Source: Falciphora oryzae
Lineage: Eukaryota > Ascomycota > Sordariomycetes > Magnaporthales > Magnaporthaceae
NCBI GenBank assembly: GCA_000733355.1
Contig: JNVV01000030.1
Coordinates: 248,001-312,000, forward strand
DNA: 64,000 bases
Direction of reading: 5' to 3'
Shown here: piece after piece, positions 1 to 10,785 of the stretch
How the letters are laid out: every line of letters begins with the position of its first letter
Numbering within the stretch: the stretch's first letter is position 1
Translations under genes and position numbers: made by a program
Notes under the pieces: generated by a model
Database searches by the model: none
What the model was told of the DNA's origin: nothing
The model's input: the letters and a program-made list of their open reading frames with translations, nothing else

Positions 1-3000
1 TTAACCATACGCTTTACTAAATAAATTGGACGTCGACGACGTTCGTACGGATGCGCTAAACCCATCCAGATAAAACACTGCCCGAAATGCTAAAAACAAT
101 GCTAAATAAGTTTCAGTTCGCACAAAAAGCTTTGGGTAAAAGTTACCAAAAGGAAAGTGCTTTCCATACGGTCGTTACTTAAACATGCCGTGGAGTGCCG
201 GAATTTAAAATCGCATTCCTTACCCAAAAGCTAACGTGCGAAGCTTTATTCGCAAACCTCCGGGCAGCATTACAAGTGACGATAAATCGCACGAACAGGA
301 CCTAATTCCTGTTAAAAAAAGGACCGTACGACGCTAACTATACGGACCGACGGTACTATAACAATAACAAACCCCGGACGGGCCAAAGCGGCAATTTCCG
401 GATAGGCGGCGGCGGCAATTACCGGCTAAATAGCAACTTCCAATATCGCACGAAACTACGCTGCTATATGTGCAAAAAAAAGGATGCTAGTTAACGAAAC
501 ACCCACGCAAAAAACAAAAAGGTGCGAAATAACGGTACCTCCAAGCGTGCAAAAACCTAAGTAACGAAAGAAATAATTTCGAAGCATTCCTCCAAAACCA
601 CGAAAACTTACCACTATCGTACGATAAAAAGAAAAATAAATAAACTTAAACACCACTAATGCAATACCTTTAAAACTATACCTACCTCCATCGCACGACT
701 AGCGAAAACATTTACCAAACCAGCTCGAACGAAGCGTCGGACCAATTTATACTGCATAACTAATACAATACGACCTACCAAAACGAGCTTTAGGATACCG
801 GCGCCGCACGAATCTTTACAATCGGAAAATGCCAGGTGGAAGCATACCTAAAAGAAAACCCCCGTGCAAAAATCGACTGGACGCCGGGATTAACGGAAAT
901 AAAATTTAAAGGAAATAATATAGAAACCTTTATCGGCACGATACGGATAAAAAACCCCCTTAGGGAAATTACCTACCACATCCTAAACTCCCAAACCCCA
1001 TTTTTGTTTTGCTTATATAACGCCAACAAATTAAAATGTTATTTTAATAACGTTAACGATAACATCGTACGAAAAAACGGAACAACTATTCTTATAATTA
1101 AAAAATGGGGGCACCCATTTTTTAACGTGGGTAGTGCGGAAACAGCAGCATTTTTAATAAAAGGAAAACTTAAAAGGCTTTATCGAAGGTTCGGACACCC
1201 TCGTACGGAACGCCTTTATCGACTTTTAAAAAAAGCAGGACATTCCGACGTAAAAAAAAAAATCCTGGAAAAAATTGGCAAAATGTGCCACTATTGCCAA
1301 ACATACGACCCGGCCCCCTAACGGTTCAAATTTTCGATTAAAAATAATTACGAATTCAATTACGAAATCGTTATCGATATCGTACATTTGGGAGGGAAAA
1401 ACGCACTGCACGTTATCGATGCAGCAACATCCTTCCAAACTGCAACGTTCGTACGATCACTATCAGCTTAAAACGCATAAAACGCCCTTTGCAAATGCTA
1501 GATCTTTACCTACCAAAGGCCACCAAACACCATTTCGCACGACCTTAGCACGAACTTTTCGTCGGAAATATTCCGCAACCACGTTAAAGTAGTAGGGGTA
1601 TCGTGCAAAAAAATGCCAATAGAAGCCCATTAAGCTATCGGGAAAATCGAACGAGCGCACCAACCCTTTAAAAGAGCGTACGATATCTTAAAGGAAGAAT
1701 TTGGATATTGCACGGATAACGAAACATTGTTACAAATAGCAATTAAAGCATTAAACGATACAGCAAAACCTAACGGCCTCGTGCCAACCCTACTAGTTTT
1801 TAATGCCTACCCCCGGATTAACTAAAACTCCGCTCCGTCCCCAAATATCGTACAAAAAGCAAAAGCAGTCCAAAAGGCAATAAGAATGTTGCGAAGCATC
1901 CGTGCGGAAATCGAGGTCAGCCGAGCACTAAACACCCGGAACGGACCTCGCACGCACGACCTATTGCAATTTCCCTTCGGCAGCGAAGTTTTCGTTTGGA
2001 AAGAAAAAAAGGGCTAAACCGGACCGCACGTCCTCCAAGCAACCAACCAATCCAATGTTACCGTTTTTACAAACAGCGGACTAAAAGTATTCCGGCTAAC
2101 ACAAGCCAAACCATACATCCGTAATTCAAAAAAGGAAAACGATAAACCAAACCTATCGTACGAAGCACCAAAAAAAATAAACAATAAGCCAAACCCATCG
2201 CACGAAGCTTCCGAAGCAATAAAAGCTACCGCCCAATCTAACCCGGTCATTTCCCCTAAACGAGGCAAAGGAAGACCGAGGAAAGACGCACAGCCAACAG
2301 CATACCTGACTACCAAAGAGAAAGGTGATTAGGAACTAGCCCTATCATTTCGTACGGAAGGAAAAATCACTACACCAAAAAAGCCGTTCGAAAAGTCCGA
2401 CGCGGCAAAAATCAATAACCTTATCGCACAAAGTACTATTAAAATCGTTAAATACAATCCAAATAAGCACGCCGGACTCCGGATATAGGATACCCGCTTC
2501 GTACGAAAAATGAAAGGGAAGACCTCGGATTATCCGTACGAAAAAACGAGGATGGTTACGCAAAGGTTCAACGATTCCGAAAAGGAGGAACTCCTTACCC
2601 AAGCTCCAACCATTTAACGGATAAGCCAGCGCTTACTTTTTAGCATCGGCCTGATTTTAATAAAAGAGTTAGGAACATCGTACGAAATAAAGGACATTAC
2701 CCAAACTTATATCCAATCCAAAAAAAAACTCGCACGAACAGTTATCGCAAACCTGCCAAAGGAAATCCGCCATAAGCACCTAACGGATTCCATTTTATAA
2801 ATACAAAAGCCACTATACGGAATAGCAGAATTTGGAACCTATTAGTGGAAAATTTACTATTCCCACTATCGCGAAGCATTAGGAATAAAAGCTTTATCGT
2901 ATAACCCTTACCTATTATTTATAGCAACCGGACGATAAAAGTTTGGCATTACGGGCATACAAACAAATAATACGCTTAGCTTTGCAACGACAGCATTCTC

Positions 3001-3945
3001 GAACCTAAAAAAGGAAAAGCTATACGAAGCTAACTTTTAAACTAAACCGAAAACGTTCCTTTCGCATAACAACTATTTGGAATTTAACGGATATAAATTC
3101 GAACTTTAAAAAAAAACATTACGGTCGTGCAAAAAGGACAGCTCAACCAATTCCAATTAGTAAAACCAAAGGCCGAAAACGCAATATAACAATATATTGC
3201 CCAACGCGTACGAGGTGCATATATAGCAACCATTTATTAACTAAAAATAGCGTACGACCTATTTATAGCAGCCCAGGTAAATAACCCAAGCAAAAAAAAC
3301 ATTAACAAATTAAACCAGCGGCTCCAATAGTAAATGGATAACCCATAACGAGGATTTAACTACTTTTTTTTAAACCTAGCTCGTACGAAGCTATTTATTT
3401 TTGCGAATAAATTATTCGCTAATAACAAAAACCTAACATTACAATTTAGCTATTTAATCGTATTAGCAAAGGAAACAGGTCGTGCGGAAATTTCATTCTT
3501 TATCCAAAGGAATATCATCCATTAGTTATTTACCAAATGCAAGTAAATAACGAAAAACGTACTAACAAGCGAATTATACGGCATAACAACTAGCTTTAAT
3601 AGCGGCTTCGCACTTAGCAGCATATTAAAACGGATCACTTTTACCCTAAGCATCGCACGCATCCCAACCATCATTTGCACAAATTCCAAATTATTATACG
3701 AATATTTGGTAAAATTGGGCAATACAACGGAAAAGAAATTAATAATCGACATTATATTTTTCCAAAAATCGTACGAACGAAAGGAGATCTTTAAAATCCG
3801 CTAAATCGACGGACGAAATAACCCTACTAACGCTTTAATAAAAAAAAATCCGAACGAAACATTAATAACCTTAATATTAACAAATCGTGCGACGATTAAA
3901 ATAAAAGCCTATATTAAAAAAAAAAAGAAATAAAATTAACGAAAA
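1..3945 (+). mobile_element. Ty1/copia retrotransposon copia-1, RIP-degraded, left end outside window
   Basis: A copia element occupies the left edge. The domain order gag zinc knuckle, aspartic protease, GAG-pre-integrase, integrase, reverse transcriptase, RNase H on the plus strand is that of Ty1/copia elements. The left LTR must lie outside the window and I could not recognise a right LTR before 5,460. Many TAG/TAA codons sit where Gln is expected, so the copy is dead. It differs from the second copia element at 5.7-9.1 kb in sequence and orientation. Confidence 0.88.
185..3945 (+). pseudogene. copia-1 gag-pol polyprotein remnant
   Basis: The zinc-knuckle region lies at 462-520 (CYMC followed by a KKK run). 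An A8 run at 474-481 forces a frame change, which restores a GCW-like continuation. The protease motif DTGA is at 794-805. GAG-pre-integrase is open at 836-1321 (RRFGHP, then CHYCQ). Integrase follows in the same frame with candidate catalytic Asp near 1,375 (IDIVHLGG), Asp near 1,540 (HDLSTNF) and Glu near 1,645 (GKIERAH). Reverse transcriptase covers about 2,330-3,060. Its QTDDTL box reads QTNNTL near 2,963, both Asp changed to Asn by G-to-A. RNase H covers about 3,500-3,945. From 794 on nearly everything is in one frame, broken only by TAA/TAG, so point mutation rather than indels killed it. Confidence 0.85.
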
Positions 3946-5460
3946 AAAAGATTTCCTTTATTAGGTATAGTATTTAACTTCGCACAACTCCAATCCTTTC
4001 CGACCCAAACTCCGAAAAAAAAAAGAAAAAACCTAGCAAAACAACGCACGATAAAAACCCCTTTTCCTTATCCTATACCTAAAAAAAAAAGAACACCACC
4101 GCACGATCAATCCTCGATTATAATCACTTTACGACCTAAACCCGAACTAGCAAAGCCAAAGGAAGGAAAACGTTTTTACACCGCACGACCACCATTACCA
4201 CTACCAAAACCATTATTATTATCGCTACGGTTCAAACCAGCAACAAACGAACCGGGAAAAACAATCCCCGCACGAGCATATCCACATCTACTCCTATAGC
4301 TTTGCCAAATGCAGCTCAAGCAAGCACCAGCTTGGTATCCTTAAAAGCGCACGCAGCGTACGAAGCGCGGCACCGAGTTGGAATTGCCGCACCTTTAAAG
4401 GCAACGACGATAAAAAGTTCCGCGAAAATAAATCAAAACCGCACGGAAATAGGACTCGCGTCGTACGATCCGGGCAACCAAATCGAAAGCACCGGCTTCG
4501 GTCGGGATATCCATCCGGACTTCGATATTAACAGACGGCAAAGCATAAAGCGCACGCTTTTCGTCCTGCAAATTTAAAAAAAAAAAGGTTAACTACGTAC
4601 GATAAAAAAAAAAAAGCTAGGGAAGGTAATACACATATTGATAGCGAACGCGGCTATAAACGTACGATTGCCAAGCAAGCCGGTAAACAAATGGAGCCAG
4701 CGGACACTTTGCTTATTAGTGCGGATAAAAAGCATGCCAAAAACCGAAAAAGAAACGACCGCTTAAACGGTAGGCTGAACGGGCACAAAAGCTATCGTGC
4801 GAACCGAAAAAGAAAAAGCCCAAAAAAGGTAATGGAATTTTCAACTAATAGTTGAAAGGAAGAGAAAGTTTGAAGGTCGCGCAATAAAAGGTCGCGCGAT
4901 CGGAAGAGACGAGTTTGTGGTTATGGTTGTAGTTATTGTTATGGTTATATCGCACGGAAAGAAAAGATCAAAAAGGAAGAAAGGAAAGGACGCCTTTTAT
5001 CCCTACGAATGGGGAAGGAAGGCGGGCCTCGCATAAAGCAAGCAACTGCTTTTTGTGTAAAGCTATTCACAGCTTAACCAAAAAAGCCAACGCACACTTT
5101 TAACCACCTCAGCACAACTTCCTACCTATACAACCATCCCAACACAATCACCCGATCCACCGAAGGCTTTGTACGGACCCCAAATGGATTCCTTTTAAAA
5201 CCACTACCCCAAAAAACCCGCTCTTTCTCAAACCATTAACACAATCACCGTATAACGCCCACACTAAATCACCTAAAAACACTAATCACTTCCATTGCGT
5301 TTCCTTTATACCACAAAAGCACGCGAAGTCACTTTGGCAAAAGGTAACCTAACCATTCCAACTAATTTTGGGAAAGGGACGTACGACCATAAAAAAAAAA
5401 CTGCCAATGTTAAAAAGGCAGCAAGAGGTCGCACGACAGGTAGAAGCACAGGCAAAGGGA
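3946..5460. other. Low-complexity flank of copia-1 without a recognisable gene
   Basis: This AT-rich stretch follows the RNase H domain. An open frame on the plus strand at 4,302-4,577 encodes a basic 91-residue peptide that I do not recognise. Basic plus-strand reading continues in another frame to about 4,850. It could be the decayed 3' part of the element, for example an extra frame plus LTR, but I found no TG..CA-bounded repeat. It shares the dense CGTACG/CGCACG bias of the copia coding part, suggesting one origin. Confidence 0.4.
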
Positions 5461-5719
5461 ATCCCCAATAACTAGGGACTCCGGGACTAAAAGGCCCCGC
5501 CTCTTTGACACGGAGGGACCGGCAATAGGGACCACCGGTTATAAACGGTAATCACGGGTCATGCACGGAAATTACCGGTTATGCACGGAGGCGGTGCAAA
5601 TCGCAAGTCAGGCCCGGCACCGGGACTGGCCTTGGACGACCGCACCCCGCGGCTTCCGTGATTGGGATATATGTATCTAGAGGGCTCGCACGAGGAGCCC
5701 TTCCGTTGTTTCTAGAAGA
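5461..5719. other. GC-richer spacer between the two copia elements
   Basis: Base composition rises sharply here relative to both neighbours. It holds the short direct repeats at 5,532-5,590 and a GGGCTC/GAGCCC hairpin near 5,679-5,697. I see no coding feature. Its right edge is where copia-2 integrase homology ends, so it marks a truncation or rearrangement breakpoint. Confidence 0.45.
5532..5590. repeat. Three imperfect direct repeats of about 20 bp
   Basis: Three consecutive units start ACCGGTTATAAACGG, ACGGGTCATGCACGG and ACCGGTTATGCACGG. The units are similar but not identical and nothing else like them was seen nearby. Confidence 0.6.
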
Positions 5720-8150
5720 CAGACGACTTTGGATACACAAAATATACCAAAGCCTTCTCACCCCAACCGGCTGATATCGATATCGGCGTGCCACGAACAC
5801 TGTATTCGCATCGATTACATAAAGTATTAGTTTGCCGTTTAAATGCACACGTTAACGATAACTTTATAATTAAAATCGATATTTTTTTTAAGCGTAAACC
5901 GGAACCGTTATTGTGCGGGTGCTTTAATTTGGCAAAAATGGCACACGCGTTTGATTATTTCCAAAGCGTTGCGATCAATCTCGTAGCCAGCTCGTTGGAA
6001 AACAATCCAAAATCGTTCGACAAAAGGGTGCCCAAAGCGTTTGTGAACGCGCCTAAGCTCGGCTTCCGTAAAATACGTTGTTCCCGCGCTTTTTGGTTTT
6101 ATTATAAACGAAATACTTGTTGTAACGTGGCTAACCTCGTTTAAAAAGAACCAAGGGTGGCCGTAGCGTTTTATAATCGGAACGCGTTTGCTTTGCCTAA
6201 TTACCAGTTCGTTACGGGTATTATCGAGGTATACCCCGAGCGTATCCATATCGTCGATACAAAGGAGGAACGGGGTTAGCGTAAGCACTATATGGAATGT
6301 AACAATGCCTATCGGGGTCGGTAGGATAATTTCTCCTATGTTAGAAATAGCTTTTCCGGATCCAAAGCGCACGCGTCTTTTCTTCCTGGTAATATCCAAA
6401 AAAAAATCAGGCAAATGGCGTTACAAAGCTTGGAATTGGGTCGTTCCAGCAATTGATACTTTTACCGCGCCGGTGTCGGGGATGATGCCGTACCATTTGT
6501 CGGTGGTTGTAAGCATGTATTAAATAAGTACTTGCTTTGTTAGCACCGTAGGTTCCTTTTTGTTTAAATTCGGCGCCCTGGTACCGTAAAGGCGGTATAG
6601 GAAAGCCTTATCGGCGAAATATATTGCCGTAGCTGGTGTTATAAAATAGGTGCTTGCTAAATCATACTTGTTATCCGTTATGTAATCGGGGGTATTTTTA
6701 AACGCGGCTTCCTAATTTTCCTCGTCGTTGCTACCAGGTTCGTAAATTGCGAAAAATTATTTGTATCCCTTTTTCGGCTCGCCGCGAGCTTCTCGCCCTC
6801 GTTTCCACAGCTTTTTGGCTTGCTTTTATTCCTCGGGCGTGTAATTTTTAAAGCGATATTCTAATTTGCCGCACGTTTAGCACTTTAGCTTTCGCTTTCC
6901 GGGTTTTCCGGATCGGAAGTTATTTCGAATGCTTATGCGGTAATCGGGGCGAGTAGCGTTCCCAAACCGTTACTTCACAAAATGGATGCCTAATATACCG
7001 ACGTTCTTTTCCATTTACATCGTACTCCTAAACTGGGAAGCCAAGCCTTCAAAGGTTTTTTCGGGTTTAAAAAGGGCTATTTTCAGCTTAAAAACTCCTT
7101 AAACTGCACGGATAGTACTCGTTACGAGCTGGTGATCCTTCTGGTAAGTAGGTCCCAATGTTCGTTAGCAAATTTGGAATTTGTTAAGTAGAATCTGCAG
7201 TACTTCCATATTGGATTTATTTGCGTTTCCGCTTTTAAAACGTACAATTTAGAAAATAATCGAGCTTTAATCTATATAATACTGTTATTTGTTAACCTTA
7301 GTATCGAAGTGCTTTTAAAGGGCTAGGTAGATCGCTTTAAAAATATAACCTCTACCTATTTTAAAGGTAAAGTACCGAGCAGCACGGCCCCGTAAAGTTA
7401 ATAGGAAAAGCGCATAAAGCTATAAAAAGAGAATCCCAAACATTTCGCATATATCCGTAAAAAATAGGACCTTATCGTTAAAAATATCGTACTATTCCCT
7501 TATATAATTATGCTTTTTATCCCATGCTTGTTTAAACGCCTTTATTGTGTTCGTATCGATTATAGCATTAGGGATTTCAACCGGTAGGAGCTTCCGGTAG
7601 TTAAATAATAATAAAGGTGTTATCTCGTACCGGGCTAGCACTAAAGTTTCAAAGCGTAATCGTTAGCGCGTTATTCCGTCGGTTAACCGCGCTTAAATTT
7701 CCAAATACGCCTAGTAGTAGCGTTTATAGCTAACCGCCGTGGCCGTAGGTCTTATCTGTCCTTAGAAAGGGTTACCGAAATCGTTATAATCTATAAACCT
7801 CTTTTCCTTTAGTTGTCGGAGCAATGGTAGGGTTGCCCAAAGTTAGGTCGGCAAATCTAGCTGTGGGCTAATTCCACCCGTCGTAGGATTATTGCAATTT
7901 AGTTCGTGGGATCGCGAAATCGGTATTTCGCTTATTAACCGCTTAGGGTTCAAAAAAGGCGGTAACTGGGGGGGGTTAATCCGAAATAAAAACCTCGGCC
8001 GGTTAACTAGTTTCGGTTTTTACGTTCGTCTTATAATCGGGAAATTAAAGGTTTTATATTCTTTCGATCGCCGCGTTTTATACCGCTATTTTTGTAATAA
8101 ATCTTACGAAACGGATAGTAATTTTAAGCGTTACATAGCCTAGGAGGGTA
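5720..8150 (-). pseudogene. copia-2 gag-protease-integrase fragment
   Basis: On the minus strand a degenerate zinc knuckle (CQTCGKLEYRFKNY) lies near 6,900-6,860 and the protease motif DTGA near 6,465. The longest open part, 6,414-5,908, is the GAG-pre-integrase domain (HKRFGHP, later CHFCQ). The integrase start (LYVIDANT) follows at about 5,835. Recognisable integrase ends around 5,720, before the second catalytic Asp, so no complete catalytic core remains. Gag upstream of 6,900 is too decayed to delimit well; 8,150 is only an outer estimate. Confidence 0.75.
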
Positions 8151-8552
8151 ATCCTTTTCTTTGTTAAAAAAGCTTTAAACGCTCGTATAATCCGGATATT
8201 AATATCCTTAAAGTATTGCTAAATCCATCCCTCAAAATTTTCGAAATAAGCAGCAAATAGGTTTTCGCCTTTATATGGTCTATTTGCGATCATCGTTTTG
8301 ATAATTCAAATGTTTCGGCGCTCGTTGGATGCGTTATTTGGTAAACATCCTAGCGTAAAGTTCTGCTCGTCGTAAAACTATAAATCGCATACGGCAAGGA
8401 TAATTTTCGGCAAACCAAAGTCCTTAAATGCGTCTAGGAGCTCCTAATCTAGGATCTTTTGCTCCTTGCGCTCGTTATCGTCCGGGTTGGCTAATCCGGA
8501 CATGTTATCGGGGGTTGGCAAGCGATATTGCCTGGGGTAATCTTCTAATCCA

Positions 8553-8785
8553 AAAGCCGCTCGAGCTTGCAAAACAGGTCGGGGCTTCCGGGGATTACGC
8601 AACGCCCTTCGCGAAAATCGTCAAATCTCTCAGCCGGAAACCGCTCGAACCTGCCGGACAAATCGGGGTTTCTAGGAAAGTCTTACCGGTCTTCCTCAAA
8701 TGCGCTACCGAGCGGGAAATTGGGGGTCTCCTGCTCCAAATCCAGTCGGAAACCGCTCTGGCCTGCAAAACAGGTCGGGGTTTCC
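8553..8785. repeat. Three imperfect ~33-bp direct repeats in the copia-2 leader
   Basis: Units begin near 8,553, 8,640 and 8,752, each starting CCGCTC and containing an AA.TCGGGG.TTCC-like core. The spacing of about 90-110 bp is unequal, so this is not a CRISPR array. They lie between the 5' LTR and gag of copia-2, where packaging or priming signals normally sit. Confidence 0.6.
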
Positions 8786-8838
8786 AAAGGGACCCTCTAC
8801 CTTACTTCTTTATATTGCCCTAAGGCAACACTAATCAA

Positions 8839-9138
8839 TGTTAGTAAAAGTGGTACTCCTATTGGGCTCGGAGATCTCCAAAAAAGGTAAACAATAATCC
8901 TTTATATCAAAGGATCAATCTATTCTTATGCACGAAAAGGAAAGGGATCTATCTGCCAAAAAGGGAGCAGAAGGGAGGCTATATATACACGATCCAAATC
9001 ACCAAAAGGGCCCTCCCCTGCTCCCAACCTCCGCGGGCTTGCGGGTCCTCGGATCCCGTGATCAGAGATCACGGGACAGGAGGATCCGGCCCTCTCTGAG
9101 CTCTGCCGATTGCCTGCACAGGCCAGTGCAATCCAACA
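8839..9138 (-). repeat. copia-2 5' LTR (300 bp)
   Basis: Read on the minus strand it starts TGTTGGATTGCA at 9,138 and ends ACTAACA at 8,839. A TATA-like tract (tatatata) lies near 8,980 and a GGAGATCTCC palindrome near 8,871-8,880. About 110 bp match the solo LTR at 25,129-25,422 closely, including the AAGGATTATTGTT and GGAGATCTCCGAGCCC segments, while the U3-like halves diverge. No partner LTR remains. Confidence 0.8.
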
Positions 9139-9338
9139 GGTTGGGTATATGCTTAAATCCATCTGTATCCAGGGACGGACCCATGCCACTAAGTCAACAA
9201 GTGCCTCGACAAACCCTGACCATCCCTGCGCAGCTGAGTCGCCGCCCTTGGCCGGCCCCTCTAGAAGATTACGGCTTTGATACGTGATCCCGACAGCCCT
9301 GAAGACCGGTTTGATGGTCACAGCCAGCCGTCTCCCGA

Positions 9339-9745
9339 CTAATGGCACTGAGCGTTGTTCAGCTCACCCCAGCAGCCCTTGTGGCAGAAGACCCCAGTCG
9401 ACTCGATCCAGATCGGGGTAGCGTCGCGGCCGGGCGGGCCGCGAACGATCTTGAACAGTGTATTCCACTCCTTGCCGTCACACGTGTCCTTCCTCCCGCA
9501 GGCGGTTTCGGCGATGTCGGACTGTGTCCAGTCTGTGAGATGGCGAGAAGAGCAGGTGTCAGTGCCGGTTGCAAGGTCACACTAGTTATGGTGTAATGAC
9601 GGGATCGCGGGGGGGGTTGATGGGAAAAGTGCAGAGACTTGCCTCCACTGTTGACGAGGTGGTGGCCGCAGGAAAGACCCCTCTCTGCCATGACGGAGAC
9701 GGCGGAGAGGGCGCAAAGGATGGCGCCGACGGCGAAGGTCTTCAT
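9339..9745 (-). CDS. Small secreted cysteine-rich protein (two exons)
   Basis: Translation starts at the ATG ending at 9,745 with MKTFAVGAILCALSAVSVMA, a clear signal peptide, and ends at a TAG at 9,339-9,341. An in-frame reading needs one intron of about 100 bp, with an acceptor ACAG just before GACTGGACACAG-type coding and a donor near 9,650 (probably GTGGAG). The mature protein is about 80 residues with six Cys (GLSCGHH, TACGRKDTC, FCHKGCWGE, AQC), suggesting three disulphides. I do not recognise the family. Size, secretion and cysteine content fit an apoplastic effector or defence-type peptide, which is inference only. It is the first intact gene beside copia-2. Confidence 0.65.
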
Positions 9746-10785
9746 TTTGTTTGTGGTGGGTTGATCCGCTACTTGGTCTCTTGGTGGGTTTGATAAAGCT
9801 GCAAAGGTGTCGCGGCTTTTTCGGGTTGGATGGTGCTGGATTTTGAGGACAGGATGCTGAGATGCAGAAGTGGATGTTTGGGGCGGAAGAGGAGGCACAA
9901 ACGGAGCAATTTATGTGCGAATAGCTTCGGCGGCCTCAACGCCAAAGTTGGAGGTGATGGCGGTGTGTTTTCTGGAGGGCGTCGTCGAGGGCTTGTCGGG
10001 CGTGCCGACCTGGAGCTGAACAGATGCGCCTCGTCGTCGCTGGGAGCCATTCGGGATGCGACTTTTCTCCGGGTTTTGCCGCATTTGACGAAATTATGGG
10101 TCCGATGCACTCTATCGCGCGTCTGTAGGCTATAAAATCCGACGTCAAAGTGCCGTAAGCGGGGGCCCATCAATCGTGCATCAGCTTGCGGCTCGCCCAG
10201 TGCCCGACAGAGGCAGACCGTTGCGAGGTGTCTGAGGAGTCCAGCGTGGGTCGACGTTGAGACCGCCCCAACCGGATGCCTTCGAGGCTTGTCAAGTGGT
10301 ACGCCAGGGTCGGACGTCTTCGGGCTGTCTTAGCTGTCGGTTCGCTCGCTTTGTCCGTCTTGCTCGTAGCTGTCTCTCTGTGGTGGCTGTGCCGAGCAAG
10401 CGCATTCCGAGCGCACCTCCCGAACCGCGCGACATACCCCTCAGCCTGCATCCTGTCTTTTCGCGCAACCGACCTCTAAGCCGCCTGCAACCTAAAGCAC
10501 GGGGATCTGATGCGGGGCAGGCACCAGCTCAGCTGAAATGCGACAGGCGTACACCCCGATAGACGGGACGCTGGAAAGCAGTCGGCCCTCACTCTTACAC
10601 CGCCAGCATCTAACGGGCCAACGGAGTGGTACTGGAAAGGGCAATAGCAAAGCACTGCAGAGGACGCTGGACAGGTACCGCATATCGTGCATGTCTACCC
10701 AAATCCCAGTCGTCCAACCCGCATTGTTGTGTGCTCAACCTTCCGCAGACGCGCCGACCAGATCCACAATTAAAGGGGTGACCCC
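9746..10785. other. Intergenic region, no supported gene
   Basis: GC-rich single-copy sequence between the secreted-protein gene and the arylsulfotransferase-like gene. It must hold the promoter of the minus-strand secreted-protein gene. Open frames exist on both strands but none shows a domain, signal peptide or splicing pattern I can support. Confidence 0.4.

Larger units (their letters stand above)
5720..9138 (-). mobile_element. Ty1/copia retrotransposon copia-2, 3' truncated
   Basis: Read on the minus strand this element has a 5' LTR (9,138 to 8,839), a leader with direct repeats, gag with a zinc knuckle, protease and the GAG-pre-integrase domain. It then stops inside integrase near 5,720. 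Reverse transcriptase, RNase H and the 3' LTR are missing. The LTR is the same family as the solo LTR at 25,129-25,422: both start TGTTGGATT, and the R/U5-like half is nearly the same. Stops at Gln/Trp positions show RIP-type decay. Confidence 0.85.

Noticed and set aside
8553..8785. Repeated ~33-bp units resembling a CRISPR array
   Set aside because: Units are imperfect, spacing is irregular, the context is a copia leader, and the genome is eukaryotic.
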